Shown: positions 9,065-17,939, counted from the first letter of the stretch. The stretch: DNA of 64,000 bases from UBA7672 sp965279085 (GCA_965279085.1 OZ257149.1:3534001-3598000), one strand, 5' to 3'. Notes: generated by a model not told the origin, from the letters alone. A program made the numbers and translations.

Positions 9065-9904
9065 CTAAGCCGACGCCGCAATCGTCGTGCGATGAAGCAC
9101 GCGATCATACCCGGCGTAGCCGCCGGTGGCGGCGTGGAGGACGGAGCGGTTGTCCCACATCAGCAGCATGTTGGGTTGCCATTTGTGGCGGTAGACGAAT
9201 TCGGGGCGCGACTGCCACTGGTAGAGTTCGAGCAGCAGCGGCGTGGACTCCGCCTCGGACATGCCCTCGATACCGATGATGTAGCCGAAGCAGGAGAAGA
9301 TCCCTTCGCGCCCCGTCTCCGGGTGTTTGCGGATCAGCGGATGGAGCTGCGTCGCTTCCGCATCGCGCGAGGGGCGGATGTCCATCGAGCGCGCTGCGCG
9401 ATCCTTCTCGCCATAGGACCCTTCCGGCGCGTAAGCTTTCTTCGCGGAGTGGATCGCCATCTTGCCTTCAAGGCGCTTGCGCATCGCTGCAGGCATGGCG
9501 TCGAGCGCCGCGTGCTGGTTGGCGAACAGCGTGTCGCCGCCCGTGGGCGGGATGGTGATGCCATAGAGGCAGGTGCCGGCTGGCGGGCGCGCCTGAAAAC
9601 TCCAGTCGCTGTGCCAGTTCTCCGCGAACAGAGGCGAGGTCTCACCCGCCTTCCGCTGCACGGCGATGATGTGCTTGCGGCCTTCTATCGGCGCGATGAA
9701 CGGGTCTTCGCCAAAACCTCCGAACGCCAGCGTGAAGCGCTCGAGATCGTCGTCGCTCATATGCTGATCGGGGAAGGCGAGAACGTGGTGCTTCAGCCAC
9801 GCCGCGCGGATGTCCTTCACGTCGCCGGGGTCGAGCGGCTTCGACAGATCGACCCCGGTGACGCTCGCGCCGCAAGCCTCGGAGGAGGGCTGGACGCTTA
9901 TCAC
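9065..9904 (-). CDS. TauD/TfdA-family 2-oxoglutarate dioxygenase
   Basis: Fe(II)/2-oxoglutarate dioxygenase of the TauD/TfdA family, 279 aa, matching the usual ~280. Iron ligands are H98-x-D100 (in ENWHSDWSF) and distal H271 (VLHRTTI); the Arg of the co-substrate site follows near the C-terminus. TauD itself liberates sulfite from taurine, but this substrate is unknown. The start is a GTG at 9904 that overlaps the TGA of the molybdopterin subunit gene (GTGA), a strong sign of translational coupling. No other sulfonate gene is near, so oxidation of an aromatic or ether substrate is as likely. Confidence 0.88.
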   Translation of the reverse strand: MISVQPSSEACGASVTGVDLSKPLDPGDVKDIRAAWLKHHVLAFPDQHMSDDDLERFTLAFGGFGEDPFIAPIEGRKHIIAVQRKAGETSPLFAENWHSDWSFQARPPAGTCLYGITIPPTGGDTLFANQHAALDAMPAAMRKRLEGKMAIHSAKKAYAPEGSYGEKDRAARSMDIRPSRDAEATQLHPLIRKHPETGREGIFSCFGYIIGIEGMSEAESTPLLLELYQWQSRPEFVYRHKWQPNMLLMWDNRSVLHAATGGYAGYDRVLHRTTIAASA

Positions 9905-12171
9905 ACCAGTGCGGCCTTCACGGCGGCGGCCGTGATCGGGATATGACGCAGGCGTGCGCCGACGGCGTTGAAGATCGCGTTGCCGATGGCGGGACCGACG
10001 ATGGTGGTCGCCGGCTCGCCAAGGCCGACGGGCGCCTCCACGGAGTCGACGAAGGTGATGTCGAGCTCGGGCACATCCGCGAGGCGCAGCGGCGTGTAGG
10101 CGCCGAGATTGCGCGCCTTGACGTTGCCGTTCTCGAACTCGGTGCCTTCGTGCAGCGCCAGCGACAGGCCCCACAGCGAGGCCCCTTCCATCTGCGCGCG
10201 GGCGCCATCCGGATCGACGATCGTGCCTGCATCGGCGACAAGCGTCAGCTTCTCGACCTTCACCGCGCCCGTACCCTTGTCGACATTGACGCGCGCGACG
10301 CACGCGACCCAAGTCGGCATGTCGCGTTCCTGTCCGAATGAGGTGGCGATGCCGAGGCCCGTGCCTGCCGGAAGCTGAGAGCCCCAGCCGGCTTTCTCGG
10401 CGGCGAGCTTCACCACATTGGCCTGCCGAGATGCGCCGCCCACGGAGTTGGGGGCAGAGCCAGCGTTCGCGCCTTCGGCCTTCAGCAGGCCGATGCGGAA
10501 GGCAACTGGATCGACCTTCAGCTTGTGCGCCGCTTCATCCACGAAGCTTTCGAGGGCCCAGTTGGTGAAGCCCGGTCCGACCGAACGCAGCCAGCCGGGG
10601 CGGAAAGTGGCGTTGGCCAGATCGTTGGAGATGGCGCGGACCTTGTGGGCGCCGACGCTGTACCAGTGGTTCGCGCCGTTGATGGCGAACGGATCGAACG
10701 GCACATCCTTTTCGCCCTTCGGCATGAAGAACGGCGCCATGACTTCGGTGGGCCAGCCGCAGGCAACGTGCTGTTCCATCGCGATGACGTTGTTGTCCTT
10801 GTCGAAGCCCATCTTCATCTTCTGGACGGATGGCGAGCGGACGCTGTCGAACTTCACGTCGTCCTCGCGCGTCATCACCATCTTCACGGGCTTGCCCACG
10901 GCTTTCGCCGCGAGCGCCGCGCCGACGGCGTAGTCGCCGTTGAGACGACGGCCGAAGCCGCCGCCGAGGCGATAGGTTTTCATGACAATATCGGTCTCGG
11001 GGATTTCCAACGCGGTTGCCAGCCAGGGCAGGACAAGGCTCTGCCACTGGTTGCCAGTGTGGATTTCCCACTTGCCGTTGTTGAAGTGGGCGAGCGCGTT
11101 GAGCGGCTCCATGGCGAAGTGCAGCGCCGTCGCGGTCGTGTAGGTCGCCTCGATGGAGGACTTAGCCGACCGGAAGACAGGCGCTGTATTGGTGTTGCCT
11201 GTCGCGAGCACCGAACCCTTGCTGGCGTCGGCGATCAGTTTAGCCGCGTGATCCTGCAGGTTCTTCTCGGAGACGTCGGCGGTCGGGCCGGGAGTGTATT
11301 CCAGCGTGATGGCCTTCGCCGCCTTGAGCGCGGCTGGATAGGTCTCTGCGATCACGACCACCCAGCCGGGCACGGTGTTCGACGGGTCCTTGAGAACGAC
11401 GGTCTGGAGATAGCCTTTGATGTCCTTCGCCGGCGCATCCATCACGTAGTTGACCTGTGATCCGTTGCGCGTCGGCGGCAGGATCGGGCAGCCATAGACC
11501 ATGCCCTCGACTTTCGCGTCGATGCCGTAGATCGCGGCGCCTGTCGTCTTCTCCACGATGTCGAGCGACGTCACCGGCTTGCCGATCAGCTTGCGGTCTG
11601 CGGCCGGCTTGAATGTGATCTTGGCAAGTTCCTCGGGCGTGTAGGTCTTCGTCAGGGTGCCTTTTCGGACGAGATCCTTGTAGGAAATCTTCTTGCTGCC
11701 CGAGACGATCTCTCCATTGGCGGCGGAGCAGGTGGCTGGATCCACGCCAAGCGCGGTTGCGCCCGCTTCGATCAGCGCCATGCGGCCAGCAGCGCCCGCC
11801 TGGCTGTAGAGCGGATAGGTCTGCCAGACGGACCACGAGCCGCCCGTGACCATCAGGCCCCATTTCGGATCGGAATCCACGTGCGCGATGCGCACGTTTT
11901 CCCACGGCGCTTCGAGTTCATCGGCGAGGATGCGCGCGAGCGATGTGCCGACGTGCTGGCCCATCTCGGCGCGGATCACGTTCACCGTGACGATGCCCAT
12001 ATTGTCGATATGGAACCACTGCGTCGGTTCGTAGGGCGGGGCGGTGCTCGCTTCTTCGGCCGGGGTGCAGGCCGTGAGGAAGGAGAAGGCGACGCCGGTT
12101 CCTGCGGCGGCAATGAGAAAGCCGCGGCGGGAGAGGGCGGTGTTGGCGCGATTGTTCACTGGCGTATCCAT
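9901..12171 (-). CDS. Xanthine dehydrogenase-family molybdopterin-binding subunit (IorB-like)
   Basis: Large catalytic subunit of a molybdenum hydroxylase of the isoquinoline 1-oxidoreductase / aldehyde dehydrogenase type, 756 aa. The N-terminus has a Tat signal (SRRGFLIAAAG, Arg15-Arg16) ending near the Cys in FLTAC, so the folded enzyme is exported. The molybdopterin part shows GGGFGRR around residue 395 and the C-terminal GEPATTIVGPAIGNAIF. It starts 3 bp after the iron-sulfur subunit gene and overlaps the dioxygenase. No FAD subunit (CoxM-like) is present, as is usual for IorAB enzymes that pass electrons to cytochrome c or a membrane acceptor. Confidence 0.92.
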   Translation of the reverse strand: MDTPVNNRANTALSRRGFLIAAAGTGVAFSFLTACTPAEEASTAPPYEPTQWFHIDNMGIVTVNVIRAEMGQHVGTSLARILADELEAPWENVRIAHVDSDPKWGLMVTGGSWSVWQTYPLYSQAGAAGRMALIEAGATALGVDPATCSAANGEIVSGSKKISYKDLVRKGTLTKTYTPEELAKITFKPAADRKLIGKPVTSLDIVEKTTGAAIYGIDAKVEGMVYGCPILPPTRNGSQVNYVMDAPAKDIKGYLQTVVLKDPSNTVPGWVVVIAETYPAALKAAKAITLEYTPGPTADVSEKNLQDHAAKLIADASKGSVLATGNTNTAPVFRSAKSSIEATYTTATALHFAMEPLNALAHFNNGKWEIHTGNQWQSLVLPWLATALEIPETDIVMKTYRLGGGFGRRLNGDYAVGAALAAKAVGKPVKMVMTREDDVKFDSVRSPSVQKMKMGFDKDNNVIAMEQHVACGWPTEVMAPFFMPKGEKDVPFDPFAINGANHWYSVGAHKVRAISNDLANATFRPGWLRSVGPGFTNWALESFVDEAAHKLKVDPVAFRIGLLKAEGANAGSAPNSVGGASRQANVVKLAAEKAGWGSQLPAGTGLGIATSFGQERDMPTWVACVARVNVDKGTGAVKVEKLTLVADAGTIVDPDGARAQMEGASLWGLSLALHEGTEFENGNVKARNLGAYTPLRLADVPELDITFVDSVEAPVGLGEPATTIVGPAIGNAIFNAVGARLRHIPITAAAVKAALV

Positions 12172-12174
12172 GGA

Positions 12175-12633
12175 TCAGCCTTTCATCGCGTTGGCAGCCT
12201 GACGCACGGCGGCGCGGATGCGGATGTAGGTCATGCAGCGGCACAGGTTCGCGGTCATTTGCGCGTCGATGTCCGCGTCCGAGATGTTGGGGTTGTCCTT
12301 CAGCACGGCGGCGGCCTGCATGATCTGGCCGGACTGGCAGTAGCCGCATTGCGGGACCTGCAGCTCCTGCCAGGCTTTCTGGACGGGATGCTGCCCCTTC
12401 GGATCGAGGCCTTCGATGGTGACGATGTCGGCGCCTTCGACGGCGCTGAGCGGTGTGACGCAGGAACGCGTCGCCTTGCCGCCGATATGAACGGTGCAGG
12501 CCCCGCACATGCCGATGCCGCAGCCGAACTTGGTGCCGGTGAGGCCCGCATCGTCCCGTATCACCCACAGCAATGGCGTGTCGGCGTCCGCCTCCACGGT
12601 CATCTGCTTTCCATTGAGTTTGAAACTGGTCAT
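12175..12633 (-). CDS. (2Fe-2S)-binding small subunit of molybdenum hydroxylase (IorA-like)
   Basis: Electron-transfer subunit, 152 aa, with two [2Fe-2S] clusters. The plant-type ferredoxin domain has Cys38, Cys43, Cys46 and Cys58; the C-terminal domain has Cys96 and Cys99 (CGYCQSGQIM) and Cys131/Cys133 (LCRC). It has no signal peptide and would be exported by riding on the Tat-bearing large subunit. Start 12633 is preceded by GGAGGGT (12641-12647). It is first of a three-gene operon with the large subunit and the TauD-like enzyme. Confidence 0.93.
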   Translation of the reverse strand: MTSFKLNGKQMTVEADADTPLLWVIRDDAGLTGTKFGCGIGMCGACTVHIGGKATRSCVTPLSAVEGADIVTIEGLDPKGQHPVQKAWQELQVPQCGYCQSGQIMQAAAVLKDNPNISDADIDAQMTANLCRCMTYIRIRAAVRQAANAMKG

Positions 12634-12889
12634 GTCCGACACCCTCCGACCTTTGCATTCGGCAGGCGCGCGTGAGGACGCGTCGACACCGACGACTGCT
12701 GTTTGTGCGCATGTTTTGCTCGTTGCCGCGATGTGTCCAGCGTGAGAGCGACTTGCATCACACACGTCGCGCGTGCGGCAATTCAATTTCCGCAGCGGCC
12801 AGAAGGTGCTGCGTGAGGCGCTATACTCGCTTACATACAGCGGAATTTTTCTGGGCACGTAGCGCGATGAGTTCGGCTAGGCTCGGCGC

Positions 12890-13276
12890 ATGACGAGCGT
12901 GCAGATCGCAGCGTGGTTTTTCCTGGCCTTGCAGAGCGTGCTGGCCCTGTTCCAGCTCGCGCTGGCGGCGGGTGCGCCGTGGGGATCGCTGGCGATGGGC
13001 GGACGGTTTCCCGGTCGCTTTCCGCCGTCGATGCGTGTGGCGGCGGTGGTTCAGGTTTTCATTTATGTGCTGATGGCGGCCGTCGTCGCATCGCGCGCCG
13101 GGCTTGCGCTGCCCGAGTGGGGCGAGGTCTCGCGTGTAGCCGTGTGGGTCGTCGCGGGGCTGATGGCGGTGGCGGTCGTTCTGAATGTCATCACGCCGAG
13201 CAAGTGGGAGCGGCGGATCTGGGCGCCAGTGGCGCTGGGGCTGGTCGCATCCAGCCTCGTGGTTGCGCTCGGCTAG
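12890..13276 (+). CDS. Small four-helix membrane protein, unknown function
   Basis: I do not recognise this family. The 128-aa product is predicted to have four membrane helices (about 6-26, 48-68, 80-100, 108-127), with a Gly/Phe/Pro/Arg-rich loop (GGRFPGRFPPSMR) after the first helix. The gene starts ATG, follows a 256-bp non-coding stretch, and stands alone on the plus strand, divergent from the molybdenum hydroxylase operon. No catalytic motif is visible. Confidence 0.7.
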   Translation: MTSVQIAAWFFLALQSVLALFQLALAAGAPWGSLAMGGRFPGRFPPSMRVAAVVQVFIYVLMAAVVASRAGLALPEWGEVSRVAVWVVAGLMAVAVVLNVITPSKWERRIWAPVALGLVASSLVVALG

Positions 13277-13331
13277 AATGCAGCGTGCGGAAATCGTCGG
13301 CGGTGCGGCCGCGCGGCGCTAGCCTGTCCTC

Positions 13332-14024
13332 ATGATTGACCAACTGGACTGGCGCTCCATCGAGCAGGACCTGAATGCAAGCGGCTGCGCGGTGACGCCG
13401 CCACTGCTCGATACAGCGACGTGCGAGAAGCTGCAGGCGAGCTATGCCGACGATGCGCTGTTCCGCTCGACGGTGGTGATGGCGCGACACGGGTTCGGGC
13501 GGGGCGAGTATCGCTATTTCAGTTATCCGCTGCCGGATGTGGTCAGCGGACTACGCACGAAACTCTATGCGGGGCTCGCGCCCATCGCGAACCGGTGGGA
13601 GGAGATGCTGGGACGGGCGCCACGGTTTCCGGCGGCGCACGCGGACTTTCTGGCGACATGCCATGCGGCGGGGCAGGCTAGGCCGACGCCGCTGCTGCTG
13701 AAGTACGGGCCAGGCGATTACAACTGCCTGCACCAGGATCTCTATGGCGAGCATGTCTTTCCGCTACAGATGGCGATCCTCCTGTCGAAGCCGGGCGAGG
13801 ATTTCACCGGCGGCGAATTCGCGCTGACCGAACAACGCCCGCGCATGCAGTCGCGCGTGGAAGTCGTGATCCTGAATCAGGGGCAGGGAGTGATCTTCGC
13901 GGTCAACGAGCGGCCGGTGCAGGGGACGAAAGGCGTCTATCGCGTAAAGATGCGCCATGGCGTCAGCCGCCTGCGGTCAGGCGCACGCCACACGATGGGG
14001 ATCATCCTCCACGACGCGGCGTGA
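13332..14024 (+). CDS. 2OG-Fe(II) oxygenase superfamily protein
   Basis: Prolyl-4-hydroxylase-like 2-oxoglutarate dioxygenase, 230 aa. The likely iron ligands are H134-x-D136 in NCLHQDLYGE and H209 in KMRHGVSRLRSG; Arg213 or Arg215 would bind 2-oxoglutarate. The segment FTGGEFALTEQ is typical of this family, whose members modify proteins, nucleic acids or small molecules. No signal peptide. The gene stands 55 bp after the small membrane protein and before a VOC gene; no context fixes the substrate. Confidence 0.83.
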   Translation: MIDQLDWRSIEQDLNASGCAVTPPLLDTATCEKLQASYADDALFRSTVVMARHGFGRGEYRYFSYPLPDVVSGLRTKLYAGLAPIANRWEEMLGRAPRFPAAHADFLATCHAAGQARPTPLLLKYGPGDYNCLHQDLYGEHVFPLQMAILLSKPGEDFTGGEFALTEQRPRMQSRVEVVILNQGQGVIFAVNERPVQGTKGVYRVKMRHGVSRLRSGARHTMGIILHDAA

Positions 14025-14075
14025 CTCAATTTCGACGCGGGCGCATGATTGCAGGCGTCTTATGGGGAGACAGGC

Positions 14076-14462
14076 ATGCTCGATCACATCGGACTTAAGG
14101 TCACCAACATCAAACGCTCGAAGGCGTTCTACGATCAGGCGCTGCAGCCGCTCGGCGTCAGCGTGATCATGGACGTGTCGGAGGCGGAAACGGGGGTGAC
14201 GCCGTATCTGGGATATGGCGAGGGCTTCAAGCCGTACTTCTGGATCAATGAACAACCCCGCGCCACGGAGCTGATCCATGTCGCGTTCGCGGCGGACAGC
14301 CGGGCGAAGGTCGATGCCTTCTACGCGGCGGCGATGGCGGCCGGCGGAAAGGACAACGGACCGCCAGGGCCGAGGCCGCACTATCATGCGAACTATTATG
14401 GCGCGTTCGTGCTGGACCCTGACGGGCACAACATCGAAGCCGTTTGTCACGCGCCTGTCTGA
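14076..14462 (+). CDS. VOC-family (glyoxalase/bleomycin-resistance fold) protein
   Basis: A 128-aa vicinal-oxygen-chelate protein. It begins MLDHIGLKV with metal-type His4, followed by SKAFYDQALQPLG, and has FVLDPDGHNIEAV near the end, whose Glu is the usual last metal ligand. The single domain should dimerise. Start 14076 is preceded by GGGGAGA (14064-14070). Family members act as glyoxalases, dioxygenases or antibiotic-binding proteins; this one resembles the general glyoxalase-like group whose substrate is unknown. Confidence 0.88.
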   Translation: MLDHIGLKVTNIKRSKAFYDQALQPLGVSVIMDVSEAETGVTPYLGYGEGFKPYFWINEQPRATELIHVAFAADSRAKVDAFYAAAMAAGGKDNGPPGPRPHYHANYYGAFVLDPDGHNIEAVCHAPV

Positions 14463-14477
14463 GGCGCAGTAACCGAT

Positions 14478-15212
14478 TTAGTGCGGGGCGGGAGCAGGTT
14501 GGGCCGGCGGCGTGGTAGCCGGGGCAGAAGGAGCCGGGGCGGCCGGGGTCGTATCCGGGGCTACGGCTGGCGCCGCACCGTCGGCGGGAGCGGCAGGCGC
14601 CGTTCCATCAGCCGGAACGACGGCTCCATCGGCCGGCGCAGCAGCCTGCGGCGGCAGCGGGGCCGGGAGCGGAACGCTCTCGCTTCCCAGCGTGCGCAGG
14701 TAGGCGATGAGGTTCATGCGGTCCTGCAGACCGGTGAGGCGGCTGTTGATGCCGGCGAAGTTCATCGCGGTGCCGGATGCGAAGGATTTCGGACGCTCGA
14801 TAAAGTGGTCGAGCTTCTCGAACGACCACTCGCCGCCCACTTCGGTCAGCGAGCCCTTGCCCGTCGAATATTTGAAGCCGGCGTGCGAAGCGACCGGGCG
14901 GCCCACGATGGCCCAGAGGTTCGGACCCTGCAGGTTCGCGCCGCCGTTCTCGAACGTGTGGCACTGGAGGCATTTCTTGTGCTGCTCTTCGCCCTTCGCG
15001 AGGTCGGCGGCGGCCAGCAGAGTGCCGTAGTCGCGCGGACCTTCAACGACGGTCTCGCCGCCGGTGGCGACTTCCGGCACGTCGACGAAGTAGCCGGGCT
15101 TCTCGTGATGCGAGGTGTGAAACAGGGCGTGAGAGGCTTCGTTCAAGCCGATCAGCGCGAGGCCCGTGCCGAGGATGCAGAAGGCGATCTTGTTGAAGCC
15201 CAGATCACTCAT
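14478..15212 (-). CDS. Membrane-anchored class I cytochrome c (CycM/c552-like)
   Basis: Electron carrier anchored in the inner membrane, heme facing the periplasm; relatives shuttle electrons from the bc1 complex to cytochrome oxidase. It has 244 aa. Residues 7-24 form an uncleaved signal anchor, the heme site CLQCH is at 81-85, and the axial Met is M150 in SGTAMNF. From about residue 185 the protein is an Ala/Pro-rich tail with repeated PADG units, longer than in typical CycM. The gene is convergent with the VOC gene and divergent from pheA. Confidence 0.92.
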   Translation of the reverse strand: MSDLGFNKIAFCILGTGLALIGLNEASHALFHTSHHEKPGYFVDVPEVATGGETVVEGPRDYGTLLAAADLAKGEEQHKKCLQCHTFENGGANLQGPNLWAIVGRPVASHAGFKYSTGKGSLTEVGGEWSFEKLDHFIERPKSFASGTAMNFAGINSRLTGLQDRMNLIAYLRTLGSESVPLPAPLPPQAAAPADGAVVPADGTAPAAPADGAAPAVAPDTTPAAPAPSAPATTPPAQPAPAPH

Positions 15213-15403
15213 GGCCTGACCTTCTCCAGTCCCTCGAAAAGCGGGGCCCCAAAACGTCGATTCGCGCCCGCACGCGCGGCGCTTTCTTGCATTTTAGGGG
15301 TAGTGCGGCAACCCGCGACAGTCCGGCGAAATGACGCACAGTCAGGCGAGCTAAGCCCCTATTTCGGTTGCTCTCTTCCGCTGGGGCGGGGCATAGAGGC
15401 GCC

Positions 15404-16255
15404 ATGAGCAAGATTGCCTTCCAGGGGGAGCTCGGCGCCAACTCCCACATCGCCTGCCGCGAGGTCTATCCGGACCTCGAACCCCTGCCGTGCGCGACGT
15501 TCGAGGACGTGTTCGCGGCGGCCGCCAATGGCGATGCCAAGCTGGCCATGATCCCTGTGGAGAACTCGATCGCTGGCCGGGTGGCGGACATCCACCACCT
15601 GCTGCCGACCTCGCCGCTGCAGATCATCGCCGAGCATTTCATGCCGATCCGCTTCCAGCTTATGGGGCTGAAAGGGTCGAAACTCGAGAACATCACGGGG
15701 GCCCACAGCCACATCATGGGGCTGGGCCAGTGCCGGAACTTCCTGCGCGCGCGGGGCATCAAGGCGAAGACCACGGCGGACACGGCAGGCGCTGCCCGGG
15801 AGGTCGCCGAAGCTGGGGATCCGACGCAGGCCGCCATCGCGCCGCGACTGGCGGCGGAGGTGTATGGCCTGCAGATTCTCGCTGAAAACATTGAGGATGC
15901 GGCCCACAACACGACGCGCTTCGTGATCATGAGCCGGGATGCCGCGCCGCCCGAGCGCGACGAGAAGATCACCTGGGTCACGGCATTTGTCTTCCGCGTC
16001 CGCAACGTTCCTGCGGCGCTCTACAAGACCATGGGCGGCTTCGCGACCAACGGCGTGAACGTCACCAAGCTGGAGAGCTACCAGATCGGCGGATCGTTCA
16101 ACGCCACGCAGTTCTACGCCGAGCTGGAAGGCCATCCGGATGACCCGGCGGTGCAGCGGGCGCTGGAGGAGCTGGGCTTCTTCTCGACCCATGTCCGCCA
16201 CCTGGGCGTGTTCCCGGCCAACTCCTACCGGTCGACGGTCGCCCCGAGGGCGTAA
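15404..16255 (+). CDS. pheA: Prephenate dehydratase
   Basis: Converts prephenate to phenylpyruvate in phenylalanine synthesis. It has 283 aa. The catalytic PDT domain covers residues 3-178 and ends with the essential T171-R172-F173. An ACT regulatory domain follows (about 195-275): the first motif is PAALYK where GAL(V) is usual and the second is ESYQ in place of ESRP, a change I believe is common in alphaproteobacterial enzymes. No chorismate mutase domain is fused. ATG 15404 was chosen since MSKIAFQGELGANS matches family N-termini. Confidence 0.95.
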   Translation: MSKIAFQGELGANSHIACREVYPDLEPLPCATFEDVFAAAANGDAKLAMIPVENSIAGRVADIHHLLPTSPLQIIAEHFMPIRFQLMGLKGSKLENITGAHSHIMGLGQCRNFLRARGIKAKTTADTAGAAREVAEAGDPTQAAIAPRLAAEVYGLQILAENIEDAAHNTTRFVIMSRDAAPPERDEKITWVTAFVFRVRNVPAALYKTMGGFATNGVNVTKLESYQIGGSFNATQFYAELEGHPDDPAVQRALEELGFFSTHVRHLGVFPANSYRSTVAPRA

Positions 16256-16698
16256 CGCCCGGGAAACCATGACAATCCGGACACGGACGGTTTCTGCCCT
16301 TTCATCGTCACATTTGGGGAGCGGATATCGTCTCCGCGCGTTGTGCAGCCGTTGCGGCAATCCCAAAAACGCCTGCGAAACGTAGCGGTTATGAGCGCGT
16401 GAAGTATTCGGATTGTATTCGCACGTGCCGCGGAAGAATCCGACACGAATTGGCCGCAAATCCTAAAGCATAGCTAACCCCATCTACTGAGTGTGGCGCC
16501 TGCGCCACCTAACAATCTTTAATCCTGATCTTGGGCGGAACGTGTTTGTCGGGCGCCTATTTAAGCTGCATATCGACCCAGCTGGGTGGATAGATGGTCC
16601 GAGACGGAAGCCTCCATGTGGGGACGGCCGGATCGGCTCAGAACTGAAACCAGAGCTGGGTCTTACCGGCGGGATCACGCAATCCCCCTGGAACCCTG
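16256..16698. other. Long non-coding stretch upstream of the barrel gene
   Basis: About 440 bp between pheA and the outer-membrane gene with no credible reading frame. It holds a 7-bp inverted repeat GTGGCGC/GCGCCAC (16493-16508) without a T-run, a more AT-rich patch near 16460-16530 that could carry a promoter, and two similar CAGCTGGGT-type words (near 16580 and 16653). The length suggests a long leader or regulatory region for the barrel gene. Confidence 0.5.
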
Positions 16699-16714
16699 CT
16701 CCAGACAACTGGAG
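16699..16714 (+). promoter_or_regulatory. Hairpin covering the Shine-Dalgarno of the barrel gene
   Basis: CTCCAG-ACAA-CTGGAG forms a perfect 6-bp stem with a 4-base loop. Its 3' arm contains the only GGAG (16711-16714) at proper distance from the ATG at 16724. Folding would hide the ribosome site, so temperature, a protein or an sRNA could control translation. The pairing is seen; the regulation is inferred. Confidence 0.5.
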
Positions 16715-16723
16715 TCTTTCCCC

Positions 16724-17206
16724 ATGAAACTGCAAATCGCTCTCGCCGCCGCGTCCATGCTGATCGCGCCGGCGTTCATGACTGCCAACGCGCAACAGTC
16801 GGCCGGCGTCTACGTGTCGGGCGGCTACACGCATTTCGACGGCGACGGTGGCGCTGAACTCGGCGCCGTCACGGGCCGCGTCGGCGTGAACCTCTCGCCG
16901 AACTTTGCCATCGAAGGCGAAGGCTCGCTCGGCGTGAAGGACGACAGCGGCACCGAGCTCGACAACGAGATCGGCGTGTTCGCGGTTGGCAAACTGCCGA
17001 TCTCCTCGTCGTTCGACATCTTCGGCCGCGTTGGTGTTGCCCGCATCGAAACCTCCCCGGGTGGCGATGAAGACGGCCTGGCTTACGGCGCTGGCGGCAC
17101 CTTCTGGCTGACCCCGGCGGACGGCATCCGCGGCGACTGGACCCGTCACGACTATGACGCTGGCGATGTCGACGCTTTCTCGATCTCGTACGTCCGCAAC
17201 TTCTAA
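16724..17206 (+). CDS. Small outer-membrane beta-barrel protein
   Basis: Exported protein of 160 aa with a signal peptide cleaved near ANAQ (residue 22). The mature part is alternating beta strands rich in Gly and Asp (GVYVSGGYTHF, GAVTGRVGVNL, FDIFGRVGVARI) ending in YVRNF, whose terminal Phe is the classic BAM recognition signal. Size fits an eight-stranded OmpA/OmpX-like barrel. The ATG lies 9 bp after a GGAG sitting in a hairpin, and a strong terminator follows. Confidence 0.88.
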   Translation: MKLQIALAAASMLIAPAFMTANAQQSAGVYVSGGYTHFDGDGGAELGAVTGRVGVNLSPNFAIEGEGSLGVKDDSGTELDNEIGVFAVGKLPISSSFDIFGRVGVARIETSPGGDEDGLAYGAGGTFWLTPADGIRGDWTRHDYDAGDVDAFSISYVRNF

Positions 17207-17240
17207 CGATCCCGCTCGCAAGAGCGCGGTCTGATACGAG

Positions 17241-17269
17241 ACACCCCGCGAGCGATCGCGGGGTGTTTT
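17241..17269 (+). terminator. Rho-independent terminator
   Basis: Perfect 10-bp stem ACACCCCGCG / CGCGGGGTGT with a 6-base loop (17251-17256), followed by TTTTC. It lies 35 bp after the barrel gene stop and insulates the GNAT gene downstream. Confidence 0.9.
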
Positions 17270-17297
17270 CGTTTCGGCGTCATGCGAATGTCGGCGC

Positions 17298-17939
17298 GTG
17301 ACCGAGATTCGCGCCGAAATCCGTATCGAATACCTTCGTCCCGATGACCCCATCGGCCTCAACGAGGCCTATGCAATCTATCGCGAGGCGATCCTGCCAT
17401 CCGAGCAAAGGACGGAAGAGGAATTCCGTAGCCTCATGCTGCGCAGCGACTATCGCTTCCTCGTTGCACGGATGGAGGAGACCATCCTTGGCGTGTCGGT
17501 TTCATGGGCGCCAGAGCAGGGCGATCTCTGGCTGTTCGAGTACGCGGCGGTGAGGCCCGAGGTGCGCGGCAAGCAGATTGGCGCGAACCTGTTCATGGCC
17601 TCGCGCCATGTGATCGGGAATGACCGCACGGCGCTCGTCGAGGTCGACGCCGACACCGGGACAGAGGAGCAGGCTAAGCGGTTGACCTTCTATCGGCGGC
17701 TGGAGCTAAAGCGCCTGCGCGGGCTCGACTATCATTTGCCGCTCGATGCGTTCGGCGCGCCACCGCCGATGTGGCTTCTGGCTCTGCCGCCCGCGCCGGT
17801 CGAGGCCGTGCCGGTGATGCAGGTCGAGGACTGGCTGCGGCGTATCTATTACGAGGTCTATGCGAAGGGCCTCGACGATCCACGCCTTGCGGCGATGATC
17901 GATCCGCTGCCGGACGACGTGGCGCTCGATCCGATCTAG
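17298..17939 (+). CDS. GNAT-family N-acetyltransferase
   Basis: Predicted acetyltransferase of 213 aa. The acetyl-CoA site lies in the segment EYAAVRPEVRGKQIGANLF (motif A, R/Q-x-x-G-x-G/A type with RGKQIGA), after a beta strand DLWLFEY. The C-terminal ~60 residues are an extra region ending in DPLPDDVALDPI. Start is GTG. The stop overlaps that of nudC on the other strand. The target is unknown. Confidence 0.82.
   Translation: MTEIRAEIRIEYLRPDDPIGLNEAYAIYREAILPSEQRTEEEFRSLMLRSDYRFLVARMEETILGVSVSWAPEQGDLWLFEYAAVRPEVRGKQIGANLFMASRHVIGNDRTALVEVDADTGTEEQAKRLTFYRRLELKRLRGLDYHLPLDAFGAPPPMWLLALPPAPVEAVPVMQVEDWLRRIYYEVYAKGLDDPRLAAMIDPLPDDVALDPI

Noticed and set aside
16493..16508. GTGGCGC/GCGCCAC hairpin as pheA terminator
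   Set aside because: No T-run and 240 bp downstream of the stop.
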